From Bacillota bacterium (GTDB taxonomy: Bacteria > Bacillota > Clostridia > Christensenellales > CAG-917), in contig JAMPEA010000005.1 of the NCBI GenBank assembly GCA_023665365.1, forward strand, positions 21,574-85,573: 64,000 nucleotides of DNA, in the 5' to 3' direction. The notes under the pieces were generated by a model. The model saw only the letters and a list, made by a program, of their open reading frames with translations. It was not told the origin of the DNA and did no database searches. This document shows positions 56,088 through 63,838 of this stretch, in pieces. The number at the start of each line of letters is the position of its first letter. Within the stretch, counting starts at the first letter, position 1. The translations under genes were made by a program, and so were the position numbers.

Positions 56088-56114
56088 ATACATAGAACAT
56101 TATATTCTATGTAC
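56088..56114. repeat. Inverted copy of the 55901 palindrome
   Basis: ATACATAGAA, loop CATTATA, TTCTATGTA: the loop is the reverse complement of the first, so the two copies are in opposite orientation 150 bases apart. Confidence 0.65.
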
Positions 56115-56274
56115 ATATTTTCCCCGAACATCAGCTCGTATTTTTTAATTTTTTCAAAAATCGCTTTGTAAATACAATCTCATATTGTAAAATTAAAGGT
56201 ATTAATAACTAACAAGAGGAGAATTCGCTGACAGAATAACTTGCAAAAATATAAGTTACAGTTATAAATTTGTG

Positions 56275-56304
56275 TTGACAATTCATAATAATAAATGATA
56301 TCAT
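56275..56304 (+). promoter_or_regulatory. Promoter of the Abi-associated RNA
   Basis: TTGACA 56275-56280, 18-base spacer, TATCAT 56299-56304. Transcription would start near 56311, at the first base of hairpin 1. Confidence 0.65.
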
Positions 56305-56310
56305 TCACTT

Positions 56311-56413
56311 GCTAAGAGGTATAGCTATCTTAGCGTTTATGATATGTACTATGCACTATACGTAGCATAGCCAAAAAAATTGTAAGAGTCAACACACCCG
56401 TGTTGGCTCTTTA
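56311..56413 (+). ncRNA. Structured RNA ahead of the Abi_2 gene (abiF-RNA-like)
   Basis: Three hairpins in ~100 bases: GCTAAGA/TCTTAGC (56311-56334), CTATGC/GCATAG (56349-56370) and a 12-bp stem AGAGTCAACAC/GTGTTGGCTCT (56384-56411) followed by TTT, five bases before the Abi ATG. The promoter spacing places its 5' end at hairpin 1. A conserved abiF RNA motif upstream of such genes has been described; the match here is by position and shape, not by alignment. Confidence 0.65.
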
Positions 56414-56417
56414 CGTT

Positions 56418-57392
56418 ATGGCAAAACCATTCAAAACTTATGACGAACAAATTCAGATACTTAAATCGCGTGGGTTGTCGTTTGACGACGAAAACTCTGC
56501 AAAAAAATTTTTAGAGATAGATAACTATTACAGCGTTATAAACGGATACAAAGAGCCGTTTGTGATTTCGGGCACTGAAAATTTTATTTCCGACACCAAA
56601 TTTGAATACATTCGCTGTCTATATCAATTTGATAAAGGTTTGCGACATAGCATTTTATCCACTCTGCTCGACATAGAAACTATGCTGAAATCAATAATCT
56701 CCTATGAATTCGCAAATGCCTATGGCGAGTGCGGTTATTTGAATTTAGAAGTATACAATACGTATCATCCAACAGATATACAACGAGCTAAGGATTTAAT
56801 CGAGATTTTGAAAAAGCAGATTGAAACTTGTCAAACGAATCCCGATATTTCCAACGATAACATACGCCATTATCTGACAAATCACGGGAGCGTACCTATC
56901 TGGGTATTATGTTCGCACTTGAAGCTCGGCGATTTGAGTAGACTATATTCCTGTCAAAAGCCAAAACTTAAATTGACAGTTTGCAAACACATATATTCAA
57001 TATATGGCAAATATTTTACGCCGAATGATCTGTACGTGTTTTTGCGCATACTGACCAATATACGAAACCTCTGTGCACATAATTTAAGAGTTTATAATTA
57101 TAAAACCGTCTACGAAATCAGTCAAAATAACGACTTTGTTAAGCTGTTAAAATCAAACTACGGAGATGATTTGAAAATAAACAACATTCTTTCCGTCGTT
57201 ATCATACTCTCTCATTTGAGCAATAACGACGCATTTCGCAATTTTGTAATGGGATTTATCGACGAGCTAAACGCCGTTTTGCAACTGCCCCAAAAATTTG
57301 CAGTGTCGCTTACTCAACACCAAAATTACAGCTTTTATACCTTTGTGGATATTTTGGCAAACATTGCTGACGACAAATTAAAACTCGGCTGA
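56418..57392 (+). CDS. Abi_2/AbiF-like HEPN protein
   Basis: 324 residues. The N-terminus KPFKTYDEQIQILKSRGLSF and LEIDNYYSVINGYKEPF are the Abi_2 (AbiD/AbiF) family signature. NIRNLCAHNLRVYN near residue 220 gives the HEPN RNase motif R-x4-H, so an RNA-cleaving, growth-arresting toxin is expected. Family members act in phage abortive infection; related AbiF proteins are reported to be held by an adjacent noncoding RNA. There is no ribosome site before ATG 56418, where the RNA's last hairpin sits instead, so expression may be tied to the RNA. Confidence 0.82.
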   Translation: MAKPFKTYDEQIQILKSRGLSFDDENSAKKFLEIDNYYSVINGYKEPFVISGTENFISDTKFEYIRCLYQFDKGLRHSILSTLLDIETMLKSIISYEFANAYGECGYLNLEVYNTYHPTDIQRAKDLIEILKKQIETCQTNPDISNDNIRHYLTNHGSVPIWVLCSHLKLGDLSRLYSCQKPKLKLTVCKHIYSIYGKYFTPNDLYVFLRILTNIRNLCAHNLRVYNYKTVYEISQNNDFVKLLKSNYGDDLKINNILSVVIILSHLSNNDAFRNFVMGFIDELNAVLQLPQKFAVSLTQHQNYSFYTFVDILANIADDKLKLG

Positions 57393-57509
57393 TTTTCCTC
57401 GACGCAAGGTATTTAGTTTATATCAATCCAAAAGGCTTGTGTTTAGTAAAATCTGTTTTTTTAACATAGACTATATTAATCTGTCCACCTAAATATATAG
57501 TGATTTCGT

Positions 57510-57538
57510 TTGATTTTTGTTTTCAATGTTGCTAAAAT
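57510..57538 (+). promoter_or_regulatory. Promoter of the 57560 gene
   Basis: TTGATT 57510-57515, 17-base spacer, TAAAAT 57533-57538. Confidence 0.6.
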
Positions 57539-57559
57539 ATTCTGCGAAAGGAGGCGCTT

Positions 57560-57754
57560 ATGTATTACAATTTTAAAGAAATCAAGTACACTATCAGAAA
57601 GGACGGCGGCGGCTTGGTGCAGGGTACGTTTACCGGAAATATCGGATTCAAAAGACCTCAAAGCAAGGAAGAAGCCGACGTTATGGCGAGGGCGTGGTTG
57701 CAAAAGAAATATCCTAATTGCGAAATCCTCGACTTGGAAATCGCTTTGCTGTAA
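57560..57754 (+). CDS. Small hypothetical protein
   Basis: 64 residues starting MYYNFKEIKYTIRKDGGG, with a beta-hairpin-like first half and a helix SKEEADVMARAWLQKKYP. GAAAGGAGGCGCTT is an excellent ribosome site for ATG 57560. Promoter and terminator make it an independent transcript. Unknown family. Confidence 0.7.
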   Translation: MYYNFKEIKYTIRKDGGGLVQGTFTGNIGFKRPQSKEEADVMARAWLQKKYPNCEILDLEIALL

Positions 57755-57774
57755 GCCGAAAGCTCAAAAGATAA

Positions 57775-57805
57775 AGAAAAAGAGAGGCAGTTTGCCTCTC
57801 TTTTC
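57775..57805. terminator. Bidirectional terminator
   Basis: AAAGAGAGGCA pairs with TGCCTCTCTTT across GTT, with A-run before and TT after; serves both the small gene and metQ. Confidence 0.85.
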
Positions 57806-57858
57806 AGTTGATTAAGTCGAATTTGATTAGTATATAAATCGTAAATCCGCATCGTTAA

Positions 57859-58734
57859 TTATGCGTCGATTTCGTCGAGGAGTTCCTCCACTTCGAATAC
57901 GGGCACAACTCCGCCGTCGTATTTTTGAAGAATGTATTGCTTGACAGCCGCGGTCTTGATTGCCTTTGCCAAAGCCACGATTTTAGCCTCGTTTTCGTGA
58001 CCCTCTTTGACGGCTATTACGTTGACGTACTGCGCGACCGCCGCGCTTTGTTCTTCGAGCACAAGCGCATCGTCATAACTTAACCCTGCGCCCAACGCGT
58101 AGTTGCCGTTTATGATGCTGATTGCCGTGTCCGGCAGAGAAATGGCAGTCTGTGCGGCTTCAACCTCTGTGATGTCGAGATTTTTGGGATTGGATTCGAT
58201 GTCAGTCTTGGTTGCTGTCATAGGATTGACGTTCTCTTTTAAAGTAATCAATCCCGCCTGTTGCAACAAGAAAAGCGCGCGAGCTTCGTTTGTAGTGTCG
58301 TTCGGCACAAGAACTTTCGCTCCGTCAGGCAAATCGGCAAGCTCGCCCGACGAATATTTGCCGCCTCTGTAAATGCCGAACGCTTCGTAGTGCACCTCTG
58401 CAACCGAAACCAGATGAGTGCCGTTTTCCTCGTTAAACTCATTCATGTATTTTATGTGTTGGAAATAGTTTGCGTTGAGGTCTCCGCTTTCCACGGCGGT
58501 GTTGGGTGTAATGTAGTCGGTGTATTCATAGACCACCAAATTGTAGCCCTGTTTTTTAAGCTCGGCTTTTACAACGTCTTTGAGTATTTCCGCGTGAGGC
58601 GTGACCGACGCGCCGATTAAAATCGTGTTAGGGTCGTTAGGGTCGGGTTTGTTGCAGGCGGTCAGCGTAAATGCTGGGATACAGATGACCGCGGCTAAGC
58701 ATAGGGTAGTTAGCAGTTTGATAAATTTTTTCAT
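57859..58734 (-). CDS. metQ: MetQ-type substrate-binding lipoprotein
   Basis: 291 residues. Lipobox LTAC (Cys around 28), then the NlpA/MetQ fold: IGASVTPHAEILKDVVK, DYITPNTAVESGDLNANYFQHIKYM, VPNDTTNEARALFLLQQAGLI. Captures methionine or a related amino acid outside the membrane and delivers it to MetI/MetN. AAGGAGTTGCTTATT sets ATG 58734. Third gene of metN-metI-metQ, under the attenuator at 60231-60426. Confidence 0.93.
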   Translation of the reverse strand: MKKFIKLLTTLCLAAVICIPAFTLTACNKPDPNDPNTILIGASVTPHAEILKDVVKAELKKQGYNLVVYEYTDYITPNTAVESGDLNANYFQHIKYMNEFNEENGTHLVSVAEVHYEAFGIYRGGKYSSGELADLPDGAKVLVPNDTTNEARALFLLQQAGLITLKENVNPMTATKTDIESNPKNLDITEVEAAQTAISLPDTAISIINGNYALGAGLSYDDALVLEEQSAAVAQYVNVIAVKEGHENEAKIVALAKAIKTAAVKQYILQKYDGGVVPVFEVEELLDEIDA

Positions 58735-58790
58735 AATAAGCAACTCCTTAGATATTTTTTATTATATATCTTTTTATTTTGTTTTTCAAA

Positions 58791-59462
58791 TTATTTGTTT
58801 TTGGATTTTCTGCGTTTGTCGCGTTTTTTTGCAAACATGAGCCCGAGTTCCTGAAAAATCTGCACGATTATGACTATTATCACCACTGTCACGAGCATTA
58901 TTTTCGTGTTTCCGCGATAGTAGCCGTAGTTGATTGCTATCGCGCCAAGTCCGCCTCCGCCGCAGAAGCCCGTCATCGCCGAGTATCCTATGACCGTCAC
59001 AAACGCGATTGCCGCGTTCGAGAGGAGCGACGGAATAATTTCGGGCAGTATCGCCTTGCATATTATCTTTATCGTAGGCGTCCCGAAAGACAGCGCCGCT
59101 TCGATTACGCCCGAGTCCACTTCCTTGACGGACGTTTCCACAAGCCTCGCCACAAAGGGGGCGGCGGCTATCGTCAACGGAACTATTGCCGCAGTCGCGC
59201 CAAGGCTCGTCCCTACAACCAATCTCGTAAACGGAAGCACCGTCACAAATAATATCAAAAACGGCACGCTTCTTAACACGTTCACGATAATGCCGAGTAT
59301 CTTGTTGACGACTAAGTTCTGTTTCAGCCCGCCGCGGTCGGTTATCGCCAAAAGTACGCCCAGCGGCAAACCGATGATAAATGCGAATATCGTTGCGAGC
59401 ACCGACGAATACAGCGTTTCCCAAAGCCCTATTCCTATCTCTTGCCAAAGCTCGGGTGTCAT
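58791..59462 (-). CDS. metI: Methionine ABC transporter permease MetI
   Basis: 223 residues, five or six membrane helices with the binding-protein-dependent permease EAA-type loop VDSGVIEAALSFGTPTIKIICKAILPEIIPSL. The signature VLRSVPFLILFVTVLPFTRLVVGTS is typical of MetI. Its ATG overlaps the metN stop by four bases. Confidence 0.95.
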   Translation of the reverse strand: MTPELWQEIGIGLWETLYSSVLATIFAFIIGLPLGVLLAITDRGGLKQNLVVNKILGIIVNVLRSVPFLILFVTVLPFTRLVVGTSLGATAAIVPLTIAAAPFVARLVETSVKEVDSGVIEAALSFGTPTIKIICKAILPEIIPSLLSNAAIAFVTVIGYSAMTGFCGGGGLGAIAINYGYYRGNTKIMLVTVVIIVIIVQIFQELGLMFAKKRDKRRKSKNK

Positions 59463-60214
59463 AAAATACCTCCTTCGTAGGCGAAAAGCCTCCTTGCCGC
59501 GTCGGATTGCGGATTTTTAAACAGCTCCTCCGTGTCGCCCTCCTCGCAAATCACGCCGTCGTCGAGCACCGCTATGCGCGAGCATAAACTCTTGACTACG
59601 TTCAACTGGTGGGAAATCACCACTATCGTGAGCGAATACTTCTCGTTGATTTCTTTAAGCAGCGCCAATATCTGCGCCGTCGTTTCGGGGTCGAGCGCGC
59701 TCGTCGCCTCGTCGCAGATGAGTACGTCGGGATTGAGCGCAAGCGCCCTTGCAATCGCTACGCGCTGCTTCTGTCCGCCGGATAACTGGGCAGGGTAGGC
59801 GGTCGCCTTGTCCGCAAGCCCTACCTCGTTTAAAAGCTCCAATGCGCGCTCGCGCGCCGCCGCTCTCTTTACGCCCGCGACTTCCAAAGGGAAAAGTACG
59901 TTTTTCAGCACCGTCTTTTGTTGCATAAGGTTGAAGTTTTGAAATATCATTCCTATCCTGCGGCGCAGTTGCAATAGCTCCTTGCCGCTAAGCGTCGATA
60001 CGTCCTCGCCCGCCACGCATACGTGTCCGCTCGATGGGCGTTCAAGCGCGTTGATACACCTGACAAGCGTCGATTTCCCCGCACCAGAAAAACCTATCAC
60101 GCCGACTACCTCGCCTCGCTCCACGCTCAAATTTACGCCGTTCAGCGCCGCAACTTCGTCTTTGTCCGTTTTGAAGGTCTTGCATAACCCCTCAATTTCG
60201 ATTACCTTATCCAT
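59459..60214 (-). CDS. metN: Methionine ABC transporter ATPase MetN, short form
   Basis: 251 residues. Walker A GFSGAGKSTL, signature [15 protein letters not shown], Walker B LICDEATSALDPETT. It lacks the C-terminal NIL/ACT-like regulatory domain of ~90 residues by which longer MetN proteins bind methionine and shut down transport. Loss of that feedback fits the finding that the operon has transcriptional control through a leader peptide instead. First gene of the operon. Confidence 0.93.
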   Translation of the reverse strand: MDKVIEIEGLCKTFKTDKDEVAALNGVNLSVERGEVVGVIGFSGAGKSTLVRCINALERPSSGHVCVAGEDVSTLSGKELLQLRRRIGMIFQNFNLMQQKTVLKNVLFPLEVAGVKRAAARERALELLNEVGLADKATAYPAQLSGGQKQRVAIARALALNPDVLICDEATSALDPETTAQILALLKEINEKYSLTIVVISHQLNVVKSLCSRIAVLDDGVICEEGDTEELFKNPQSDAARRLFAYEGGIL

Positions 60215-60233
60215 CGTTTGTCCCTTATAGTCA

Positions 60234-60265
60234 TAAAAAAACCTGTATGCGCTCTACACACAGGT
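60234..60265 (-). terminator. Attenuator terminator of metNIQ
   Basis: Minus strand: ACCTGTGTGT pairs with GCATACAGGT (10 bp, two G-U) across AGAGC, followed by seven T, 19 bases before the metN ATG. Its 5' arm can instead pair with the CGCACAGG segment upstream. Confidence 0.88.
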
Positions 60266-60294
60266 CCTAATTGTCAATATTTCCCAAAAGAAAA

Positions 60295-60322
60295 GCCTGT
60301 GCGACGTTACCCCTCGTCACAC
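60295..60322 (-). promoter_or_regulatory. Pause and antiterminator segments of the metNIQ attenuator
   Basis: Minus strand: TGTGTGACG (from 60323 down) pairs with CGTCGCACA (9 bp, one G-U) around loop AGGGGTAA, which contains the leader stop codon. The 3' arm's CGCACAGG (60303-60296) can pair with CCTGTGTG (60264-60257), the 5' arm of the terminator. The structures exclude each other. Confidence 0.8.
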
Positions 60323-60366
60323 ATGCACATCAATCCGTATACGTTTTTGCTCGGGATTACGTACAT
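60307..60366 (-). CDS. Leader peptide of the metNIQ attenuator
   Basis: 19 codons encoding MYVIPSKNVYGLMCMCDEG. AAGGAG six bases before the ATG. Codons 13-16 are Met-Cys-Met-Cys, placed so that a ribosome starved for charged tRNA-Met or tRNA-Cys stalls just before or on the 5' arm of the pause hairpin, freeing the antiterminator; a ribosome reaching TAA in the loop covers the 3' arm and lets the terminator form. Seen in sequence: frame, ribosome site, hairpins. Inferred: the amino acid sensed. Confidence 0.82.
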   Translation of the reverse strand: MYVIPSKNVYGLMCMCDEG

Positions 60367-60396
60367 TTCAAGCTCCTTCCTTTCCTAAGTGATTCC

Positions 60397-60425
60397 ACAA
60401 TAACACGACTTGCCGCCCCTGTCAA
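60397..60425 (-). promoter_or_regulatory. metNIQ promoter
   Basis: Minus-strand TTGACA (60420-60425), 17-base spacer, TATTGT (60397-60402), ~30 bases ahead of the leader peptide ATG. Confidence 0.8.
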
Positions 60426-60479
60426 ATGATTTTTTGCGATTTTAACCGCTTTCATTTTATAAAAGCGGGAGTTTACTAT

Positions 60480-60570
60480 GAAAGCGACGCGTCAGCCCTG
60501 TTAGACAGGGGGTTAGCAAGCAATGCTTGCCGTGCAATAAAGTTGCACAAATTCCCCAAGCAACAGAAAA
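60480..60570. repeat. Row of stacked hairpins, copy 1
   Basis: GCGACGCGTC, CCCTGTTAGACAGGG, GCAAGCAATGCTTGC and GTGCAATAAAGTTGCAC follow one another, then AATTCCCC and CAACAGAAAAA. A second copy at 60808-60899 differs at a few bases, some inside loops. Confidence 0.85.
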
Positions 60571-60599
60571 ACCACAAAAAGAGTGAGCGCGAAGCGTAA

Positions 60600-60661
60600 C
60601 CAAGCAAAAGATTTTTGCGTAATGTTTGAAAAACCCTAGCAAAAATGTTTTGTGCGGTTAG
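60600..60661 (+). repeat. A/T-rich hairpin repeat, plus-strand copy
   Basis: CCAAGCAAAAGATTTTTGCG ... GCAAAAATGTTTTGTGCGG; degenerate in its centre relative to the other copies. Confidence 0.8.
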
Positions 60662-60807
60662 TAACGAGAAAATGCGCTAAAAGGGTCGTCGCTTTTTTAT
60701 ACGAAAAAAGCGCACCCATAGGTGCGCATTTTCGAGTGGTGGAAGTGAGGGGAATTGTAGGAAGCGCCGCAAGGGCTTCCGTAATAGCGGAGCGGGGAGT
60801 ATACTCC

Positions 60808-60899
60808 GAAAGCGACGCGTCAGCCCTGTTAGACAGGGGTTAGCAAGCATAGCTTGCCGTGCAATAAAATTGCACGAATTCCCCCGCGCAACAGAAAAA
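60808..60899. repeat. Row of stacked hairpins, copy 2
   Basis: Same series as 60480-60570 (CCCTGTTAGACAGGG, GCAAGCATAGCTTGC, GTGCAATAAAATTGCAC, CAACAGAAAAA), ending at the tmRNA terminator. Loop of the second hairpin changed from AAT-type to ATA-type while the stem is kept. Confidence 0.85.
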
Positions 60900-60919
60900 G
60901 CCTTGCAAAAGCAAGGCTT
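60895..60919 (-). terminator. tmRNA terminator
   Basis: Minus strand AAAGCCTTGC/GCAAGGCTTT with TTTT loop and T-run, immediately after the CCA end. Confidence 0.88.
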
Positions 60920-60920
60920 T

Positions 60921-61288
60921 TGGTGGAGATGAGGGGAATTGAACCCCTGTCCACTCGTTCTTAATCGGCACTTTCTACACGTTTAGCGGGTGATTGGATT
61001 TTTCGCACGTTGGTTCACCGGCAAACCGCGGATTGATGAGCCCTAAATGACAGCAATCCTATCGGGCGTTCGGGTTGCGTTGTCCGTATTTCTGACGCCG
61101 ATGACCGAGGGAACGGAAAACCTCGGGTCGACGCGCGGCTGATTAAGCTGCGAAGGCGAGCGCCATATTGTTGTTGACGCTCTTTTGAGTTTTGTTTGCG
61201 TTTAATTTTAACGTTCCGTTGATAACGTAGCCGAGCCTACGACGTGCTTATACCGCCTCTGACCGAATGTCGAATCCAGTACACCCCC
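60921..61288 (-). ncRNA. ssrA: tmRNA (SsrA)
   Basis: 368 bases on the minus strand. 5' GGGGGTG pairs with 3' CATCTCC, followed by ACCA; the T arm GGGGTTCAATTCCCC is intact. The tag frame resumes at GCA and reads ANKTQKSVNNNMALAFAA then TAA, with the hydrophobic AFAA end recognised by ClpXP-type proteases. Rescues stalled ribosomes by trans-translation. Probable promoter hexamer TATACT on the minus strand at 61323-61328, giving a short precursor 5' extension. Confidence 0.97.
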
Positions 61289-61438
61289 GAATTTATAGAG
61301 GATAAACGCAATCTGTTTTATGAGTATAACATATTATATCCAAAAATCAAGTAAAAATTGAAATTGGAATGATTTTCTATATTTTTCGCAACCGAATAAT
61401 TATGCCGCAAACTCCACACGCTAAGCGGGAGGTGAAAT

Positions 61439-61891
61439 ATGAAACGTAGAAATATTTTTTCGGTGATTTTTGCCGTAGTGGCGATAGCGATAAGTATAGC
61501 GGCGATATTCGATTTCGACGGCGCGGAGCGCAAGCTGTGCGACGCGGCGAACGTTTACGATATGCTGACTCCCGAGCTTGTGGAGGCATACGAGCGCGAG
61601 ATTGCGGGCGAGAGCGTCGTATCCGACAAGACTCAATCCCAGCTTGAAAGGTCCGCGGCGAGGCTTGGCGTAGAAGTGAACAAGCTCAAAGCGCTGATGA
61701 TGTTGCAGGATTTGGCAAGCAAGACGGGCAAAGACGTAAGTTTGAACGACCTCGCGGCGATGAGCGAGATAAAATTGCTCGGATACTTCAAACAATGCGT
61801 AGACGATTATATGTCGTCCGTGCCTGAGGAGCGCAAAGAGGAAATAAAGAAGATAGTTTCCGACACTTTGAAAATTCCCGTAAAATTTTGA
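61439..61891 (+). CDS. Hypothetical membrane-anchored protein
   Basis: 150 residues. One N-terminal helix (about 7-24, IFSVIFAVVAIAISIAAIF), without a clear cleavage site, then a soluble helical domain with DAANVYDMLTPELVEAYEREIAGES and LKALMMLQDLASKTGKDV. GGGAGGTGAAAT precedes ATG 61439. No recognised family; the opposite-strand open frame here is a shadow. Confidence 0.65.
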   Translation: MKRRNIFSVIFAVVAIAISIAAIFDFDGAERKLCDAANVYDMLTPELVEAYEREIAGESVVSDKTQSQLERSAARLGVEVNKLKALMMLQDLASKTGKDVSLNDLAAMSEIKLLGYFKQCVDDYMSSVPEERKEEIKKIVSDTLKIPVKF

Positions 61892-62007
61892 GGATTTAAG
61901 CTGACGCGAAATTGCGGACAATTTGTAAAAACCTTTAAACGGGTTGGCTTATTTGCTTGTAATATACCTTTTCAAATGATATACTGTAATCATCTTAGGA
62001 GGGGTAT

Positions 62008-62829
62008 ATGGAAATATCCGAAATAGAAAATCTGACCGTTAAGGCGAGACAGCTACGCGACGACGCAATCCAAACGATAGGTACGTTCGGGGTGGGTCAC
62101 ATAGGCGGAACGCTGTCTATAATAGACGCCTTGACGGTCATTTATTATTCAAAAGCAAAAAATCTCGACCCTGAAAATCCGAATAAGCCCGACAGAGACA
62201 GGATTATAATGTCAAAGGGGCATGCAGGTCCCGCGATGTACGTCGTGCTGGCGGATTTGGGATATTTCCCCAAGGAATGGCTTGGCACTCTCAATAAAAA
62301 CGGAACGAATTTGCCTTCGCACTGCGACAGGCTAAAAACCCCCGGGATAGATATGACGGCGGGCTCGCTCGGACAGGGACTGTCCGTTGCGGTGGGCATG
62401 GCGCTTGCGGCAAAGCTCGATAAAAATCCCGCTACGGTGTACTGCATCATCGGCGACGGCGAGGCGCAAGAGGGGCAGATTTGGGAGGCGAGTATGTATG
62501 CGGGCTCGCACAATCTCGACAACCTCATCGTTATGCTCGACTATAACAAGATGCAACTCGACGGCAAGGTGAGCGATATAAACGACCTCGCGCCCGCCGC
62601 GGATAAGTGGAAATCTTTCGGATTTTTCGTGCAGGATATAGACGGGCACGATATAAAGGCGATTTCAGACGCAATCGACAACGCAAAAGTCTCCGGCAAA
62701 GCGAATATGATTATCCTCAACACCGTTAAGGGCAAGGGCGCGTCCTTTGCAGAGAGCGCCGCAAACTGCCATAGCATGACTATCACCGAGGATATGTGGA
62801 GAAAGGAAACGGGGAGGTTTGACGCATGA
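62008..62829 (+). CDS. Transketolase, N-terminal subunit
   Basis: 273 residues, corresponding to the thiamine-diphosphate domain of transketolase: GVGHIGGTLSIIDAL, HCDRLKTPGIDMTAGSLGQGLSVAVGMALA and the ThDP motif GDGEAQEGQIWEASMYAGSHNLDNLIVMLDYN. Acts with the next gene as a split transketolase, common in Clostridia and archaea, in the non-oxidative pentose phosphate pathway. AGGAGGGGTAT precedes the ATG. Confidence 0.95.
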   Translation: MEISEIENLTVKARQLRDDAIQTIGTFGVGHIGGTLSIIDALTVIYYSKAKNLDPENPNKPDRDRIIMSKGHAGPAMYVVLADLGYFPKEWLGTLNKNGTNLPSHCDRLKTPGIDMTAGSLGQGLSVAVGMALAAKLDKNPATVYCIIGDGEAQEGQIWEASMYAGSHNLDNLIVMLDYNKMQLDGKVSDINDLAPAADKWKSFGFFVQDIDGHDIKAISDAIDNAKVSGKANMIILNTVKGKGASFAESAANCHSMTITEDMWRKETGRFDA

Positions 62830-63779
62830 TTACGGATGATAAAGAGATAAGACAAGCTCTCGCGCAGTCTCTGACGGAGATTGCAAAAACTGACGACCGT
62901 ATCGTCGTGCTCGACGCCGACCTTATGAGCTGTCACGCGACAAAGTGCTTTAAAGAGGCATATCCCGACAGGTTTTTCAACGTCGGCATTGCCGAGCAAA
63001 ATATGATAGGCATCGCCGCGGGAATGGCGGCAATGGGCAAAATTCCGTTTACGTACAGCTTTGCGCCGTTTGCGACGCGCAGGTGTTACGACCAGATTTT
63101 CATATCCGTCGCCTATGCGGATTTGCACGTCAAGATGATTGGCTCCGAGCCCGGTGTCGCCGCCGAGGTCAACGGCGGGACGCATATGCCGTTTGAGGAT
63201 ATGGCGCTTATGCGCGCAATCCCCAAGATGATATGTTTCGAGCCGACCGACGCTACGATGATGCAAAAGGCGTTGCCCGAGATTATCGAAAAGCCGTCCT
63301 CCGTGTACGTGCGTATGTTCCGCAAAAAGGCGGCGAAGATTTACGATGACAGCCTCGATTTCAAGCTCGGCAAAGCAATCACGCTCAAAGACGACGGGGG
63401 GGACGTTACGCTGATTGCAAGCGGGCTTATGGTGGAGCGCGCGCTCGAAGCGGCTGAAATCCTCGCCGAGCAGGGCGTGGGCGCAAGAGTTGTAAATATC
63501 CACACCTGGAAGCCGATAGACGTAGAGGCAATCAAGCAGAGCGCGGCAAAGACGGGCGCAATCGTCACTTGCGAAAATCACAACGTCCGCGGCGGTCTTG
63601 GGAGCGCTGTCGCCGAGGTGGTCGTGCGCGAGTGCCCCGTGCCTATGCAGTTTGTCGGCATAAACGACGAGTTCGGACAAGTCGGCAAAAATGCGTATCT
63701 GAGCGAAGTTTATCACATCACTGCTAACGATATAGTTGCCGCCGCCCATAAAGCTATAAAAGCGCGCCGTTGCGAGTGA
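62826..63779 (+). CDS. Transketolase, C-terminal subunit
   Basis: 317 residues, carrying the pyrimidine-binding domain (VVLDADLMSCHATKCFKEAYPDRFFNVGIAEQNMIGIAAGMAAMG with the conserved Glu) and the C-terminal domain. The ATG overlaps the stop of the N-terminal subunit by four bases (ATGA). The pair would transfer two-carbon units between sugar phosphates. Confidence 0.95.
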   Translation: MITDDKEIRQALAQSLTEIAKTDDRIVVLDADLMSCHATKCFKEAYPDRFFNVGIAEQNMIGIAAGMAAMGKIPFTYSFAPFATRRCYDQIFISVAYADLHVKMIGSEPGVAAEVNGGTHMPFEDMALMRAIPKMICFEPTDATMMQKALPEIIEKPSSVYVRMFRKKAAKIYDDSLDFKLGKAITLKDDGGDVTLIASGLMVERALEAAEILAEQGVGARVVNIHTWKPIDVEAIKQSAAKTGAIVTCENHNVRGGLGSAVAEVVVRECPVPMQFVGINDEFGQVGKNAYLSEVYHITANDIVAAAHKAIKARRCE

Positions 63780-63838
63780 CGAAGCAATCAAGAAAGGGTG
63801 TGCGTCGTGTAACGTCCTATCAAGCTGACGTTAATAAA

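Noticed and set aside
60215..60420. SAM riboswitch or Met T-box ahead of metN
   Set aside because: No T-box TGGNACCGCG-like sequence and no SAM-I/SAM-II core; the segment is fully explained by leader peptide and three alternative hairpins.
61421..61921. Minus-strand 166-codon frame opposite the small membrane protein
   Set aside because: The plus-strand frame has the ribosome site and a plausible membrane anchor; the other is its shadow.
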